Below are positions 1-12,587 of a stretch of 64,000 nt of DNA, piece after piece (the first letter of the stretch is position 1; each line of letters starts with the position of its first letter). Source of the stretch: Marisa cornuarietis. Its lineage: Eukaryota > Mollusca > Gastropoda > Architaenioglossa > Ampullariidae. The notes under the pieces were generated by a model that searched no databases, was not told the DNA's origin, and was given only the letters and a program-made list of their open reading frames with translations. The DNA lies in assembly GCA_004794655.1 (NCBI GenBank), contig SMMW01000575.1, positions 15,084,501 to 15,148,500 on the forward strand, written 5' to 3'. A program made the translations under genes and the position numbers.

Positions 1-668
1 GTGTGTGTGTGTGAACGCGCGCGCGCGCGCCAGCGCATTTGAGTTTAAATATACCTGTGTACCAAAATTGTCGTGATGGTAAACACTTTGAGGTAAAAGT
101 GAAAGGTGTTTGGCATGGTGAAGCACATGTATACCCATTTCCAGGCGAGTGGGAAGACTGGCTCCATGTCTACATTGCGGTCTGAAAAAAAATGGTGAAC
201 TCTTTGCTCACAACGTAATCGAGGTAATCGTGCTTCCTCTCAATCTCGCCTCCTCCCTCACCTCCCTTTCACTCAACAAATAAGATGGTCCCTCTCCTCC
301 CCATCACACGTCGCTCAAATGAAGCGTGACGATTGGCTAAGATCTTATCACCAGGGTTCTACTGAGAAGTTTCAATTTGGTCAATTGCTTGGGGAGAGAC
401 AGACATGGCAATATTGTATATATTGCTCGTTGTTCAGCCAGAGTGCAATACTCAATCTGCCTTCACCATTAGTAGTTCAGGGGTTCCCTCACGTAACGGT
501 CTCCGCCCACAGATACACTACTCTTTCGCGGGGTACTGAGTCTCTGTTTAAGGAATATTAGAGCAAACAAAGAACGTTAAAGGTCGACGTTTAATGCTAG
601 AATTTAATTTTGCGTTTAACAGAACCATTAAAAATTCAAGTTCCAATATCTGCTTTGTATCTGTAGAT
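1..668. other. Intergenic, nothing recognised
   Basis: Starts with a short GT/GC run (1-30). A plus-strand open frame at 319-561 has no recognisable domain and no coding-like composition. Confidence 0.5.
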
Positions 669-680
669 GCGAACATAAAA

Positions 681-959
681 AGGTAAAAAAGGTAAAAGGT
701 AGAGGTCATCCCATAACCTTTTCAGGTCGTAGAGGAGTGAGGTGTTAGAGACCCCACTTTTCTCGGGGCCAGCTTTTAATTGAGGGTGGTGCCCATCTCC
801 TCTCCCTCGCTGCCTTACCTTCCCCAACCCTCTATGGAGTCAGGTACCCATTCTCGTCAGCTGGGTCGACTTGGGGAAAGTTTGCTGCGCTTATCGGGAA
901 TTGAACCAGCGCGCTCTCGGTTCGGACGCTCTAACCACTCGGCCATCCGCTTCCCTTAC
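681..959 (-). mobile_element. tRNA-derived SINE, copy 1
   Basis: On the minus strand the element opens with a tRNA-like head: an A-box-like TGGCCGAGTGGTTAGAGCG and a B-box-like GGTTCAATTCC. A body of about 180 bp follows, with a short GGTAA/ACCTT-type tail at the left end. It is flanked by a perfect 12-bp target duplication, GCGAACATAAAA, at 669-680 and 960-971. Two further copies (38875-39038 and 41512-41728) share the same body. Confidence 0.85.
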
Positions 960-1257
960 GCGAACATAAAAGCCGAAAATGAAAACATTTGAAAGTTGCA
1001 TTTGTTATTGTCCAAGCAGCATTATATGAATTATATCAGTATCAGTATCCCCAAGAATCTTAGTAACTATGCCGTTTTTTTATTTCTGTAAAGAAAAACA
1101 TTCTTTATCACCGAACACTTTTTCAGTACAAATTAGGCATTGTATCCAATGAGCATGACTTGTCACACTGAATCTCAAACAACTAGTAGCTCTTTGCAAA
1201 ACTCAGTGCCAGGAAAATCCTATTTTATTCTAAATGTGATGATGTTTTTTAAATATA

Positions 1258-1480
1258 TTGTTCTTTACCTACATCAAAGGCACACTACTCTGCTCTTTGA
1301 TGACTGTATGCTCTCTATCCCTGTTGACGGAACAATCACATAATTATGGTCACTGGATTTTTAGTTACTGTGCTGCAAAGAAGTGGAACTCTCTCCCTTC
1401 CATCATCTACCCACAATCGAATCCTTTCAACGTACCCTGAAAGCACATTTATTTCAAGGGCATTTTTTTCACACCATTCA
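1258..1480 (+). mobile_element. LINE ORF2 C-terminal remnant
   Basis: Translation gives FSYCAAKKWNSLPSIIYPQS, and then, after a +1 shift, FQRTLKAHLFQG. This pattern (aromatic, alanine, WNSLP, then F..LK.HLF) is the familiar C-terminal end of non-LTR retrotransposon ORF2 proteins of the CR1/L2/Jockey type. The frame is broken and nothing upstream of about 1250 continues it, so it is a 5'-truncated, decayed fragment. Confidence 0.6.
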
Positions 1481-2524
1481 ACATAGTTGTCAATATTTGT
1501 GATTATAGTTAACTGACTAATCCACCTGCTCGATTTTCTCTCAGATTTATGACACTCTCTGTTCTTGAACTGAGAAAAAAGCTCGTGAAACAGCAATAAA
1601 CATTTATACTGGATACTGCTAGAGTAACGAGCAACCTTCGCACTCTAGCCCCAAAACATTTTCTCTCTATTTCTTCAATTTTGTTTTTTCTGCCAGCTAA
1701 TTCTTGGGCAAGGACATCTTTTTACAAGCATATGGCTCGTGAGCATACAAGTGGGCCCTCTGTATTCCACTCTAAACGACCTCTAAACCATGTTATGTTA
1801 TCTGCAATCGAACTCTTTTGTTTTTCAGCTGGCACTGAAGCTTATCCGATATCATTGATATATTTTTTATCTGTCACGCACAAAATTGTGCAATGAAGAC
1901 TCATACATTTTCAGTTGTTTAACCATCTGTCCAACAGCTCATGCACTCACTGTCTGCCAGATGAAAGACTAAAGTATGGTGTAGCAAGTCACTTGTTCTG
2001 ATGGAGCCATAGGGTCAGTAAACTAAGACACAACATGTGTAAGGATCGGTGATATCCTCCATGGCCAGATCGTGGAGAAGACACATGGCGGCGTAGCGTG
2101 ACTGACACTTTCTGTTGCTGACACTAAAATTGTAATTCATAGAGCATTTTTATTTAAGGAGTTTAGTAGCACCCATTAAATTTTGAGAATTATTTTTTTC
2201 TTAACTTTTACTGCAAACTGGAAAATAAAGTGTGCCCGTTGCTTTTTCCACTTGTTCGCTGTCAGCAATATTTCTTTTCGGTCATTTCTTTAGAGCAGCT
2301 TGGGCACAATCCACTTTATACTCTCCCTGTGGTTCTGCATAACTGCAGTTTTGGGGTTGATGCTAGACAAAGATGAGATATGCAATTATTTTTCCCTTCC
2401 GCACTGCCCTTTACAACTGGAAGAAAAATTAACAAACTTCAAGTGTGCGTTCAGTCTCATGCATATTCTCATGCATTATCTCTTATATATCATGTATATG
2501 CATGTATTACTGCTAGTACGAGCA

Positions 2525-2574
2525 CTATCTGAAATTGGCCTCGTGGATAAATAAAGTTGTATTGTATTGTATAT
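2525..2574 (+). mobile_element. Possible LINE 3' end with TTGTA tail
   Basis: The sequence GTGGATAAATAAAGTTGTATTGTATTGTAT looks like a non-LTR 3' UTR end that finishes in a short TTGTA microsatellite tail. It may be the 3' terminus of the remnant at 1258-1480, but the roughly 1 kb between them has no recognisable content. Confidence 0.35.
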
Positions 2575-4505
2575 TAATTAAATAGGTTCTCCCCCAGTTC
2601 ATTTCGATCTGCAAAGCGTTTTTCTTCTTCTTCAGATAAGCCAATTATACTGACAGGACGAAGCACATACACAACCATGTGTCAGGCTACCTGTCTCCCT
2701 ACCACTTTACATTCTGTATTGTAAACTTCTGTGGTGTCAATATTTTTAAACAAATACTTTGATGTCAATATACATAGTTATACTTCATAGATGTCAGGGA
2801 TTTTCTTATTTTCCCATTCTTCATTCTTTTCCTTTCTCTCTTTAGCTGGAAGGTGTTTGTTAATGTTGCATATGTGAGTAAATGTGACCACATTTAAATT
2901 TTTCTGTGAATAAAAGGTGTAATAATGATTACTCACATATTAGTGGACAGATTCACATAATACATTAAAGACAAACGAATAAACATGATAAATAAATAAA
3001 TGAAATAGAGTAAGTAACAGCACTTTGATGAGCTTTTGTGGAAATATTTAAGCACCCATAGAAGTCCTTGATTAAATCATATTTCTTCTAGTTTTGACAC
3101 ATTAATGTTGAAACACATGTGAGATGAGACTGAGCAGCACACAAAAGTATTATCATTCAATAGCAATCATCACTGGACTTTTATTACGCAAAAATCCCGA
3201 CAAACAATATCGCACATCTGTTCTTGTCATGTTTGAAATAATCTCCTTTGTATGAGCAATAATAATGATAATAATAATGACTCCCCGCAACTCAGTTCTC
3301 GCTTTTGATATAGGGGACCGTGCATTGCAATACATTTTTTCTAGTCTACGGTCTTTGATGCACACAAGTGCACTTGAGAGAGAGAGAGAGAGATGCCTTT
3401 TATGTCTGCTTTTCTTTTGTGTGGCAAACACACTGGCATGCTCTCTCAGGATTAAAATAAATTCCATAATACAATGAAATACGTTATACACAGGCATTAT
3501 ACATAGCAGTTAGAACATATAATAACTATTTATAAATGCAACAACAGATTTGTCCTTCGCTGATTTTTTAAATGGACATCGACCTTTCCTGGCGAGGTAG
3601 TAAGTCTAAAGCCTGCTTAAAGGGAAACAATTTATTGTTTGAAAATCTAGTCAGGTACTTGTTAATTGCTGCGGGCACTTTACTGAACAAAGCAGAAAAG
3701 CTTAAAATATTCAACGAGCGCAGCTCGAAGACAAAAGATACCATTACTCAGATCGACTCTTCCTATGTATTAGCCAGAAATGACCACCTACTGCAGAACA
3801 AGGTTTGATTAGCGCCCTTGATTGTACTGTATATAGTTGTGTGCGTTATGTGTGTGTGTGTGGGCGTGCGTGTGTGTGTGTGTGTGTGAAAAAGAGAGCG
3901 GAATGAAAAAAATAGCCATTGTTGCTAGGGTTTTTATATGGGTTGTGTCAGCAGTAATGTATGTTAATCTATTTTTGTGAGCAAGTCAAAGTTGCATTTT
4001 ATATGGTAAATGATGCAAGGGCGTTTCCTTTCGGAATACTGTACATTTTAAATGTTTTTCTTGTAAGTTTCTGGCAGCGAAGTACGTACACGAATTTCTC
4101 TCATCAGACAATAAAGCTGTATTGTAACAGATATGTGAACCATATTTTTAATGGAAAGCTGTTGTAAAATTTTCAACCTAGAAGTTTTTGTAAATTCCAC
4201 AGGCAATAATTCTACACCAAAAGTGGCTGTGTGGCCTTGCCCGCGCAGAAGAAAGCCGTCTATATTTTGCAAGACATAAACTTCCTTATTTGATCACGTT
4301 GTCTATGCAAACCAAATCACACAGTGTGCCATAAAATGTTTTACAAAAAATACTGATAATGTTACTGTAGGAACGGCCCTAAGGATTAAACGGATTGAAC
4401 TATTTGTCACCGGTAATGTGACTGCCTCTCTGAACAAACACATAGACGTTTATTTCATTTGTTTGTTTTTACCAGTGCTTTTAAGTTTTCGTTAACTTTT
4501 TCTTT
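2575..4505. other. Intergenic, 3' of ALP A
   Basis: AT-rich sequence with a short GA run (3377-3393) and a GT run (3849-3888). No further ALP exon, RNA gene or element was recognised. Confidence 0.5.
4449..4454 (-). terminator. Candidate poly(A) signal for ALP A
   Basis: AATAAA on the minus strand, about 52 bases past the stop codon of copy A. It is the first canonical hexamer downstream, but a very short 3' UTR would result, so a later signal is possible. Confidence 0.3.
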
Positions 4506-4858
4506 TCAGCAGCGAGTCCTGGCCAACAGAGGAAGGCATAGGAGAACCAGCAGGCAGCATAACATGGAGCCATGAATACGGACAGCTTGGCCAGCACTAC
4601 AAATGAACTCTGTGTCTGAGCTAGATTCTCTGTCTGCAGCTTGTTTGCACAAGATATTCTTTCCGTCGCTCTCGTCGTAAGGTCTCATATAGGAGCCGAC
4701 GCGAGAAGCAAAAGCCATGACGTGGGTGATGTAGTGCTGTTCGTGGACGCCATGAAACAGATGTGCCATGGGGCCCGTGGCGAAGATACCAACGTCCTCG
4801 CCACCGTGAGTCTCCCATCGCATTTTCACCAGCACAGATTGTTGGTAATTCATCGAAG
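4506..4858 (-). CDS. ALP: ALP copy A terminal exon with GPI-signal-like tail
   Basis: Begins after a TTGCAG acceptor and contains the last zinc ligand (WETHGGEDV), the conserved block [19 protein letters not shown], a polar linker unique to this copy, and a C-terminal hydrophobic run ([15 protein letters not shown]) ending in RTRC and TGA. The small-residue stretch SAGQ just before the hydrophobic run is a plausible GPI attachment region. Where copies B and C have AACVG....HC, this exon reads [11 protein letters not shown], so both cysteines are gone. Confidence 0.85.
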
Positions 4859-7800
4859 CTGCAAGATGTGGTAAAAGAAATACCTTAATCTCTTGTGCAT
4901 TAAATTTCCAGCGCTCGTTGAGTAATTCGATTTGCACATGTATGTTTTCATTACTCTGTTCCTGTTCTCGAGAAAATGTCAATGGTCATTTACCGCACGA
5001 AAGTATTGCTCGTTTCTTCTCTACAAAAATGGGCATCTTACGTTTCATTTTACAAACCTGCAGTGTGAGGTTACATGCTCAGTATAGACAACGCAAGCAG
5101 GGGAAAAGTAACAAAGAGTATTATCATAAGGAGGTATTGACCTGTATCCACGCCTGTGAGGTTGACCCGCCCTGGCCCCGGGCCATTGCCGTATGACAGC
5201 GTGGTGTAGGGCATTCCGTCTATTGGTTCTTCGCCTTTATCTATGGCATCCACAAGGCCTGAAAATGACAGCAAACATGTTTGTCTTTGAGTCCTAATAG
5301 CAGAGACACTAGGTATAGCAGATTTTGACTTGGGAAGCTATTAATTAATTGAAAAATTCAATGCATATTAGAAAAAAGTCGCCGTAGCATCAGTAGTTCT
5401 AATTACTTTTACTAAATTAGGGGCTATCGCCATAATCTTTGCTGTTTGCAAGTCATTTGATAAAGTTACTTAGCATGTACGTTATATATATATATATATA
5501 TAAAGATTGCTCATAAGGGAAGATAAGTAGTACTGAATTACTGATGTTTTTGTCCATTTCCGTGCACGAAACACACACACTCTCTCTTTTTTAAACACAC
5601 ATTCATGCACTTTAGAGAGTATTCCTTTGATTTTAGTAAATAAATGTGTCAGTGTTGGTATCTCTGATGTGTGTGTGTGTGTGTGTGCGTGCGTGTGAGA
5701 GAGAGAAAGAAAAAAGAAAGAGTGTAATAAGATGGGGGGAGGGGCGAGGTAAGTAACTAAGTGATTATAGAGTCAACTGACTGTTGAGATTTCTGCCGCA
5801 GTAACTATACCTAGAATGTCATTGCCTCGTGATGGATAGCCTGCGATATTGAAGACATGAGAGTGGTCGGCCGTCACCACGATCAAGGTGTCCTCCTCCC
5901 TTGTGAGGTTTTGCGCAGCGCCCACGGCGTCGTCAAGGGCAACTGTCTCCGCCAGCGCCAGTTTTGCGTAGTTATCATGATGGGCATGGTCGATGCGCGC
6001 GCCTGTAGAACACCCGGATAACCGAATTTAGCCTTAATCTTGTACAATCCTGAAGAACACGGACAGGGAGAAGTGAAGAAAAAGGAGTCAAAGAAGAAAA
6101 TGAAAGAAAAGCAGGCTGAGAAAAAAGAGCAATTTATAACGATAAGGATAAAAGGAAAAAAGTAGAAGAGAGGATAAACGCGAAAAGAAAAGGAAGAAGG
6201 TGATTTATGATTGACCAGTGACGATGACAATAACAAAAATAACGGTGATGATAACGATGACGATGATGACGTCGTCAATGGCGCCAAAGAAGTGCACGGT
6301 AGAAAGAAGAGAAAAGGACACAAAAGTCCGCAGTGTTGTGACCGCAACAATAAAGGGCATTAACCTTCCACCAAGAGGAAGAAACCCTTTGGGTTCTTCT
6401 GAAGAATCTGTATGGCTTTGACAACCATCTCCGACAGAGAAGGTTCGTTGTGTGGATCTCGCTTCAACTCGTATTCCATGTGACTGGGGTTGAAGAGACC
6501 TGTAAACACACGTAACATGTCCGTATCTCTCTTGCAGAGTACTTACTAAATCCTTACTATCTATATATCTGTACTACTGTATGAACCGGTGGATGGCACA
6601 TAAGTTTAGCAGTGGGGTTTGACAGGGTCCCAAACATGATGATGGCAACGCCTTATCGAATTTTGTACATTAGTATGATGATAATTTTTGGGGGAAGAAA
6701 AAGTAGATCAGACAAAACCATTGGCTTTAGAAAATTAAAACATGGTACTATTTTTCATAGAATTATACATAATGAACATGTTGAGATTGTTGACTCATTC
6801 GGGTACCTAGGAAATGTTTTTTTTCTGACTGCCATCTTGAATGAGATGTATACACTAATTATATTGTTAAACGTGGTCAGCAAAGACCGTGCCTTCTTTG
6901 CAAGCTGAATGAAAATTATTCAGTCAGCAAAGAACTCTAGAGCAATGTTTATCAGTCATTTCATTAAAGTTCTTCCTTCGTGTGCTTGTTCCTCAGTCTT
7001 TCTGTCCATGATTGGGAACAGCATTATTCACATTTGATCTAAATAGATGTCTAGCAAAGGGATTCGGCTTCTTTTTGTGATCCGCTAATTGTCAGATACA
7101 CGTCCCGCATTTTGTCTACACCATATGTCCTAGCAGGAGAATTGGTTTTATTCAGTTCAAACAAACGCGGAGCTATGCCAGTATGCATAATTAGTAGACA
7201 ACTGAAATTGTTTGTCCGCATTGCAGTCCAGCTGCTCAACCATAAGCGAATTTTCAGTTCTGTGTGTGCCCATAGGTGTGTGGTGTTGCAGGTTTGTCTT
7301 GAGTAAGATTTTAGATGTAAGCATGTATGTTTTTGTGTTTTGCTATAATGCTCCTCCTTCTCTGTCTTGTAACTGGCACTTTTGTTTCGTCGTAACTTTT
7401 GTAACGTTTTTAGTTATAACTGCCCATTGGGAGTAATGAAATTGGTCATTTGTCATTTTGGGGCCAGTTGCACAGCATGTTTCTAAACCTTAAAACTGTT
7501 ATAAAGAAGCAAAATTTCTCTTCATATTATGTCTTATTAACGGACTGAAATACAGTCCTTGACGTTGCTGATATACACACAATTACTCAATGACATAGAC
7601 GGCTAGTGTCTCAGAAACTCTCATTACTGACGTATCCATAATTTCTTATTTATCTTGCCCTCTTCATGCAACAGAGACCAAAGATGGATATCACTCAGAG
7701 AGATGTGACACCAAACCTAAAACATAGTCCGTGGTTTGTGGATCTAAGGCGTCAAACTGCTGTTTGTTCCACACGTAGGCAGCTTTCGCATCCGCAGGCT

Positions 7801-8729
7801 TTGACCTCCTCCACATCTGACATTTGACAAGATTAAAAGACAAACCGCTGCATCAGTGAACACACTCAACAATTTCTTGGGATGTCCTTAGGTGTGCCCG
7901 TGCATGCATCATTGAAAGAAAATTCATGTTTAATTAATCGAATGTATCATTGTATGTGATAATAATTTATTAATAAGATAAATAAAAAAGCTAGCGATTT
8001 TTCAAGAAACTTCTGTCAAATATCATGTTGAATAAGTGTTCATTACTGTGCCATTCAATAACATTTAGTTGCCATTACATTTCAGGTCTAACTCTGGTCC
8101 GAATAAGAGTAAAAACTGAATACCATAATAGTTACTATAAATACTATACAATTAAATATTGTAATACACAATAATAACTAATATAAGTAAAACTGAATTA
8201 AAAAAGCTATACATTAAGTGAAAAAAAACAACCAAAATTCAAATAAAAAATAAAAAATTAAAAAATGATATTAGAGTGAAAATGATTCTTTGCTGCAGAT
8301 TTACAGATGGCAGACAAAACTCACATCGACAAGGTTCTTGCCATCCCTACGACCTTTAATAGGGTTTACTTCCTTTGTTTCTGGGTCAGCTGTTGTGTTC
8401 GGAAAGAAAGTGCGACGTCCTCCTCCCATAACAACCTGGAACGTTTAAGGATATTGCGAATGGGATAACTACTTTGTCCCTTTTCCCCGCCACACACACA
8501 CACTTTGAAGAAGTTTAAGGCATGACTGTGCTGTTCTCGGATCAGCTTCTACTATTAATAATAATACTCGTAATAATAATTATAATAATTGTGAATGTCA
8601 TGATAACTGTATTTATCGGCAGTTGAAGGTGGACTCAAGGCACTTATCGTAAATAAGCAAACATTTAGGAATACACGAAGGCGCACGCACACACAATTTA
8701 GACAGGCAGCTAATGCGAATTAGAGAGTC

Positions 8730-8764
<35 letters not shown>

Positions 8765-8792
8765 CACAAACTCTCTCTCACACACACACAAA

Positions 8793-8831
<39 letters not shown>

Positions 8832-11800
8832 CATTATCATACGACTGGTTGTAGCCAGGAAGACATCAGTACATGCGTGTTGAAATATGACCACACCGAT
8901 TCAACTTTCAAAAGTTTGGGTTATTTGCTTAGTTTTCGGAAATTAAAATGTCGTAATACGCTGAATGTCGCCATTTAAAAAAATGAAAAGAAGTTAATAA
9001 AAAAAAACCAACAGAGACTAAGAAAAAAGTTTTTCGCTTGGGTGTGTCAGTAATGGAAACCCCTGATCACCAGCAATGTGCGCACACCCGAATTTCTGGG
9101 TTGTCCTCCACAAGTTGGGCACTGATGTCCTTTAGGACCCTCTTGCAGAGGTCGCTGGCATTGTGCATGTCTGCATCCCCCTCCCAGTCCCGCTCGGGCG
9201 TGTGGGCGTAGGCAGCGCCAGGGGTCGCGTGTGTCACTCGTGACGTCGTCACTATTCCCGTCGCCTTCCCTGTTGATGAGAGGACATCACGTCACCTACA
9301 GACCAGCAGCTGGCTTTTCCCTGAGTCATCTCTGCATTAGCTTTGTTATCAACTGAAATGTATGCTTTACGTGATTTAATCTCAATCTCACTATACCCAG
9401 TGAAAGAGCGTAGTACCATGAAACCTACCCCTAACTGTGAATTATATACCCTCTTTATGTCGCTACACTCGCTTCTCTACCTATCCCGTCCTGAACGGAC
9501 GGTGGCGGGATAAAAAAGTTATGTATACAGTTTAGACAGATTTCATTTTTGAGCATACATCAGACCTGCCTAACTTTGAGAAGAGTAACTGTTGTTTAAC
9601 ATTATTTCTAGACGAAGCAAGTCCCAGGCTAGGGGCTGTTTAAGCAGGAATAAAAATAATGCCTTTGGAAAGTGACAATCTGAAAGGATAGCACCTGCAC
9701 TCACCTGCAGTCAAGGACCAGTCCAAAATTGAGGAGACCCTCCCCTCACTCATTCTGTCGCACGACTTCCTCAACACTCGCGCATCTACACCAAGAGTGG
9801 CTTTGTTGGCTTTGACCCCACAAAGGAAAGCCGTCGCTGTGCCCGCGGAATCGGAAGTCTGGCTGTCAACGTTATACGTCTGAAAGACCAGGATGCTGGA
9901 TTACAACAGTTTGTGTTTAATTAGCATGGACCAATAAAAGCGACAACCCTGACTGTGTTACATTGGACGTCTAGAAAACATCTTTTAAGTCATCGGTCTT
10001 AAGTACACGTCAGCTTCGGTCAAGTTTGGTTAGAAAAGTCAAGATTCTGCTCGCGACCAGTGACTTAGGACTTGCCGGCAAAAACTGGAAGCTAAGCCTA
10101 AAAAATCCTGAACTTAATTAATTAAATTCTTAGGCAACCAGCCCCTGTTCAGCAAACTGCGTCATTAGAGTGACTTTATAATTTCCATCATCATCCATCG
10201 AAACACCTATTTCCAGGGCTAACACGCCCATTTGCTCTATAAATTTCTTGGATATAAACTAACAGTAAGACGGGTCGGATTGCGAGTACAAGTGAAACTG
10301 CGAGTCATCTGTTGCTGCTGTTTTTCGAAAAAATAACCCAACCATAAACCAATTTGAATCGTGTCGAATTACAACCGATACCTTGGAGAAAGCGGCGTAC
10401 GGGAACTTCTCGAAGTTCAGCTGCGTTTCTTCACCGTTCCTTCCTTCCTTCTGTCCCTTGTAGATGCGGGCGGCCGTCACTGTGGACACACCCATGCCGT
10501 CACCTAGAAACAAAATGATGTTCTTGGCCTTGCCCGTGTTGGGGCGCAGGTTCAACGCCTTCTGGAGGCTTTGCCATGCCTGACGGTTCCACTCCTCGGC
10601 GACTGCGGAGAAAAGAGCTTACTGTTAGGACAAACTGGCAAAGTGCGCACTCTGTAGAGGTAGTAGAAAATTTATGGGCGCTTAGGGAAATGCTTTCCAT
10701 GGGGTTCTTGACTTATCAACTGCGCGTGTCTCTGGGAGGAAACGGAGCTCGCTATAACACTTCCCAGCCGATCACGATGTCAGGATGACAAACGAGAGAA
10801 TTTCATCGCTTTATATTTTACACTTTGTGCTGCTTTGTGTGCGTGCATGTGTGTTTGTATATATCCGGGTGTTTGTGCGTGCGTGTGCGCGCGCAGGGTT
10901 AAAGAAGAACGCGCGTAATTTTAAGCACCTCCAAGCACACATTGGAAAGGGAGCTAAGCACGGTTTTCTAACGTTCTATATTACCCAGCTATGTTAGCTC
11001 CCTTAGTTATTTTGGCAAAGAGTAAAATGATGGTGATGTCCATTTTTAATGCGCGGGTATTCATTCAGAAGAATGTTCATTGCGCAGAAAAAACAGAAAA
11101 ATATAAAAATAAAATAAATCAATAAATAAATAAATAAAACAGGAAAGAATAAAATAAAGACAGAATTGTTGCTTGGTTGTTTAAGTCCGTCTTATATAAA
11201 CAGATGGGTTTTCAGTCTTTTTCGAAACGTAGTTGCTGAGGTGATGGTAGATAATGACGATGGCAGAACATTCCACAGTTTAGGTGCCGCGTTTGTGAAG
11301 GCCCTGGCTCCAGTGCGCTTCTTGTTTGTGTCTTAACTGCAGGGAGACAGAAGCGTGACTGGGAGCCAGAGCGCAGATTAATTTCTTCATAAATTGCCCC
11401 AGCAGCCATTGTGACATTTGAGCAGCAATCTGCAGCGCTTCCACAGGCAAAGGCAGACTGGTTGGTTTTGTGAGAGAAATCTCAAATCGAGACCACTAGA
11501 TAAACATTTTAAAAGTGTTGTTATTATTCAAGGCCCAGAAAAAAATAAGTTCTAGACGCTTTCTGCGACAAAAAATACGGACATGCTTGGGCGGTCAACC
11601 CGACCGGTTATACCAGACAGGACCCTCCTTCACAGCAGCAGATTTTGGCGCTGGGGGGGGGGAGGCTCTGTGAAAAGATAATTTACAGCTATGCAATAAC
11701 TAGGACTCCAAGTGTAATGTAGTGTAGTGCTTGTGGTGAAAAAAAAAATAACCCGTTATCGTGTTCTTAAAAAAAGCGTGTGTTTACGTAAAAAGTTCTC

Positions 11801-12289
11801 CTGCAACATATTTACATGATAAGAAATTGAGCGCACAACTAAAAATCAGGAAAAAATAGCACACCGCTCGCCACAGAATTCCACATGCGACTGTATAACA
11901 AGCGGTACTGTATACAGAAGACAATGGAGTAGACTGGAATGTCTGTTTCTGATGTGCCGTCTACTTTTCCCTCAACATATACTAAAGGGGTTTTCAGCTA
12001 ACTGGAGCTGTAACAATCAGTCTAGCTCTATGGGCGAAGCAAATCTGCAGCTGTCATCACAGTGTCTGAAGCAGGTGTCAAAGCTCACTGGGCTTTACAG
12101 CAACATGGAGCATAAACAAGCTAATTAGATGAGTTCGCATGTTTCACATTTGGAATCATAACAGAGAAAGGGTAAGGACTTTCTGAGAGAGAAAGAGAGA
12201 GAAAGAGAATACTCACACTGGCTATTGATGTGACGCATCACGCCTGTCACAAGAAGTACCAGAGCAGGTAGCTGAACACCTGTTCTCAT
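4506..12289 (-). CDS. ALP: Alkaline phosphatase, tandem copy A (10 exons)
   Basis: Metal-dependent phosphomonoesterase of the animal ALP family, predicted secreted and GPI-anchored at the cell surface. Exons in transcription order: 12289-12217, 10602-10382, 9879-9705, 9269-9088, 8435-8325, 7816-7717, 6499-6365, 6002-5811, 5258-5142, 4858-4506. All introns have GT donors and AG acceptors, and the joined frame is exactly 552 codons plus TGA. Visible active-site residues: Asp59 (FLGDGMG), nucleophile Ser109 (DSAGTATA), His170/Thr172 (VTHATP), Arg183 (ERDW), Glu332 (VEG), Asp337 and His341 (RIDHAHHD), Asp378/His379 (TADHSH), His453 (THGGED). Exon 5 carries an NTT sequon and exon 9 an NLT sequon, as in the other copies. 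The start is the ATG opening a signal peptide. Oddity: exon 10 lacks the C-terminal cysteine pair of copies B and C. Family assignment is near certain; substrate and tissue are unknown. Confidence 0.95.
5670..5704. repeat. GT/GA microsatellite in ALP A intron
   Basis: A GT run passes into a GA run in the intron between exons 8 and 9 of copy A. A TA run lies nearby at 5483-5502 in the same intron. Confidence 0.9.
7460..7522 (+). mobile_element. Truncated arm of the 265-bp inverted-repeat element
   Basis: GGCCAGTTGCACAGCATGTT and the following CCTTAAAACTGTTATAAAGAAGC block match the left arm of the element at 28538-28802. Only about 63 bp is present; the right arm is missing. It lies in the intron between exons 6 and 7 of ALP copy A. 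Confidence 0.6.
8552..8649 (-). mobile_element. Weak LINE 3'-end-like fragment
   Basis: An AAT-rich run is followed by GTATTTATCGGCAGTTGAAGG and ACTCAAGGCACTTATCG, a degenerate form of the pattern at 15417-15520. It lies in the intron between exons 4 and 5 of ALP copy A. Confidence 0.25.
8728..8831. repeat. Compound CA/TC microsatellite
   Basis: About 100 bp of alternating CA runs and CTCTCT blocks in the intron between exons 4 and 5 of ALP copy A. The two TC blocks and three CA blocks suggest past slippage and duplication. Confidence 0.95.
11110..11420. repeat. Possible dispersed repeat in ALP A intron 1
   Basis: An ATAA-rich run (11110-11156) is followed by about 230 bp of more GC-balanced, once coding-like sequence (GCAGAACATTCCACAGTTTA, GTGAAGGCCCTGGCTCCAG). 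The layout suggests a retroelement 3' region on the minus strand. The family is not identified. Confidence 0.3.
12217..12289 (-). CDS. ALP: ALP copy A exon 1, signal peptide
   Basis: Encodes MRTG followed by a leucine/valine-rich core ([14 protein letters not shown]) and ends at INSQ plus one base (phase 1), followed by a consensus GTGAGT donor. This is a typical secretory signal peptide. Its phase matches the acceptor of exon 2 at 10602, and exon 1 of copy C ends in the same phase. An in-frame ATG further upstream (12370) would add a polar leader and is less likely to be the start. Confidence 0.8.
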
Positions 12290-12512
12290 TGTCAGCGACT
12301 GGCCTCCAGAACGCCGTGGACACGAGAAACGAAGCAGCTGGACAGTCAGGGTTAAATTGTTAACAATCAACCTTGAAGGTGGCTTTAGTGGGTTTTTTTT
12401 TATTAGTAGACTGTGGATATTATCCTATTAATTCGAAAGTCACTATCCTCTCCTACTTTTCAGCAAAAGGAACTTCACAAGCTCTGTTTTGTTTCTAATC
12501 TTCAGCATTTAA

Positions 12513-12513
12513 A

Positions 12514-12586
<73 letters not shown>
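12513..12586. repeat. TC/AC microsatellite
   Basis: A TC run of about 20 bp leads directly into an AC run of more than 50 bp. It lies between ALP copies A and B. Confidence 0.95.

Positions 12587-12587
<1 letters not shown>

Noticed and set aside
901..950. tRNA gene suggested by CGGATGGCCGAGTGGTTAGAGCG on the minus strand
   Set aside because: No closing acceptor stem follows, and the same sequence with a long body recurs twice more with target duplications, so it is a SINE head.
5883..6350. 155-codon minus-strand open frame overlapping ALP A exon 8
   Set aside because: Different frame from the ALP exon and mostly Ser/Phe low complexity from an AG-rich intron.
7717..7722. Possible broken exon 6 in ALP A because the open frame runs on to a different ending
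   Set aside because: A GTTTGG donor in phase 1 at this point gives the same boundary as B and C and restores the GLFNPSHM junction with exon 7.
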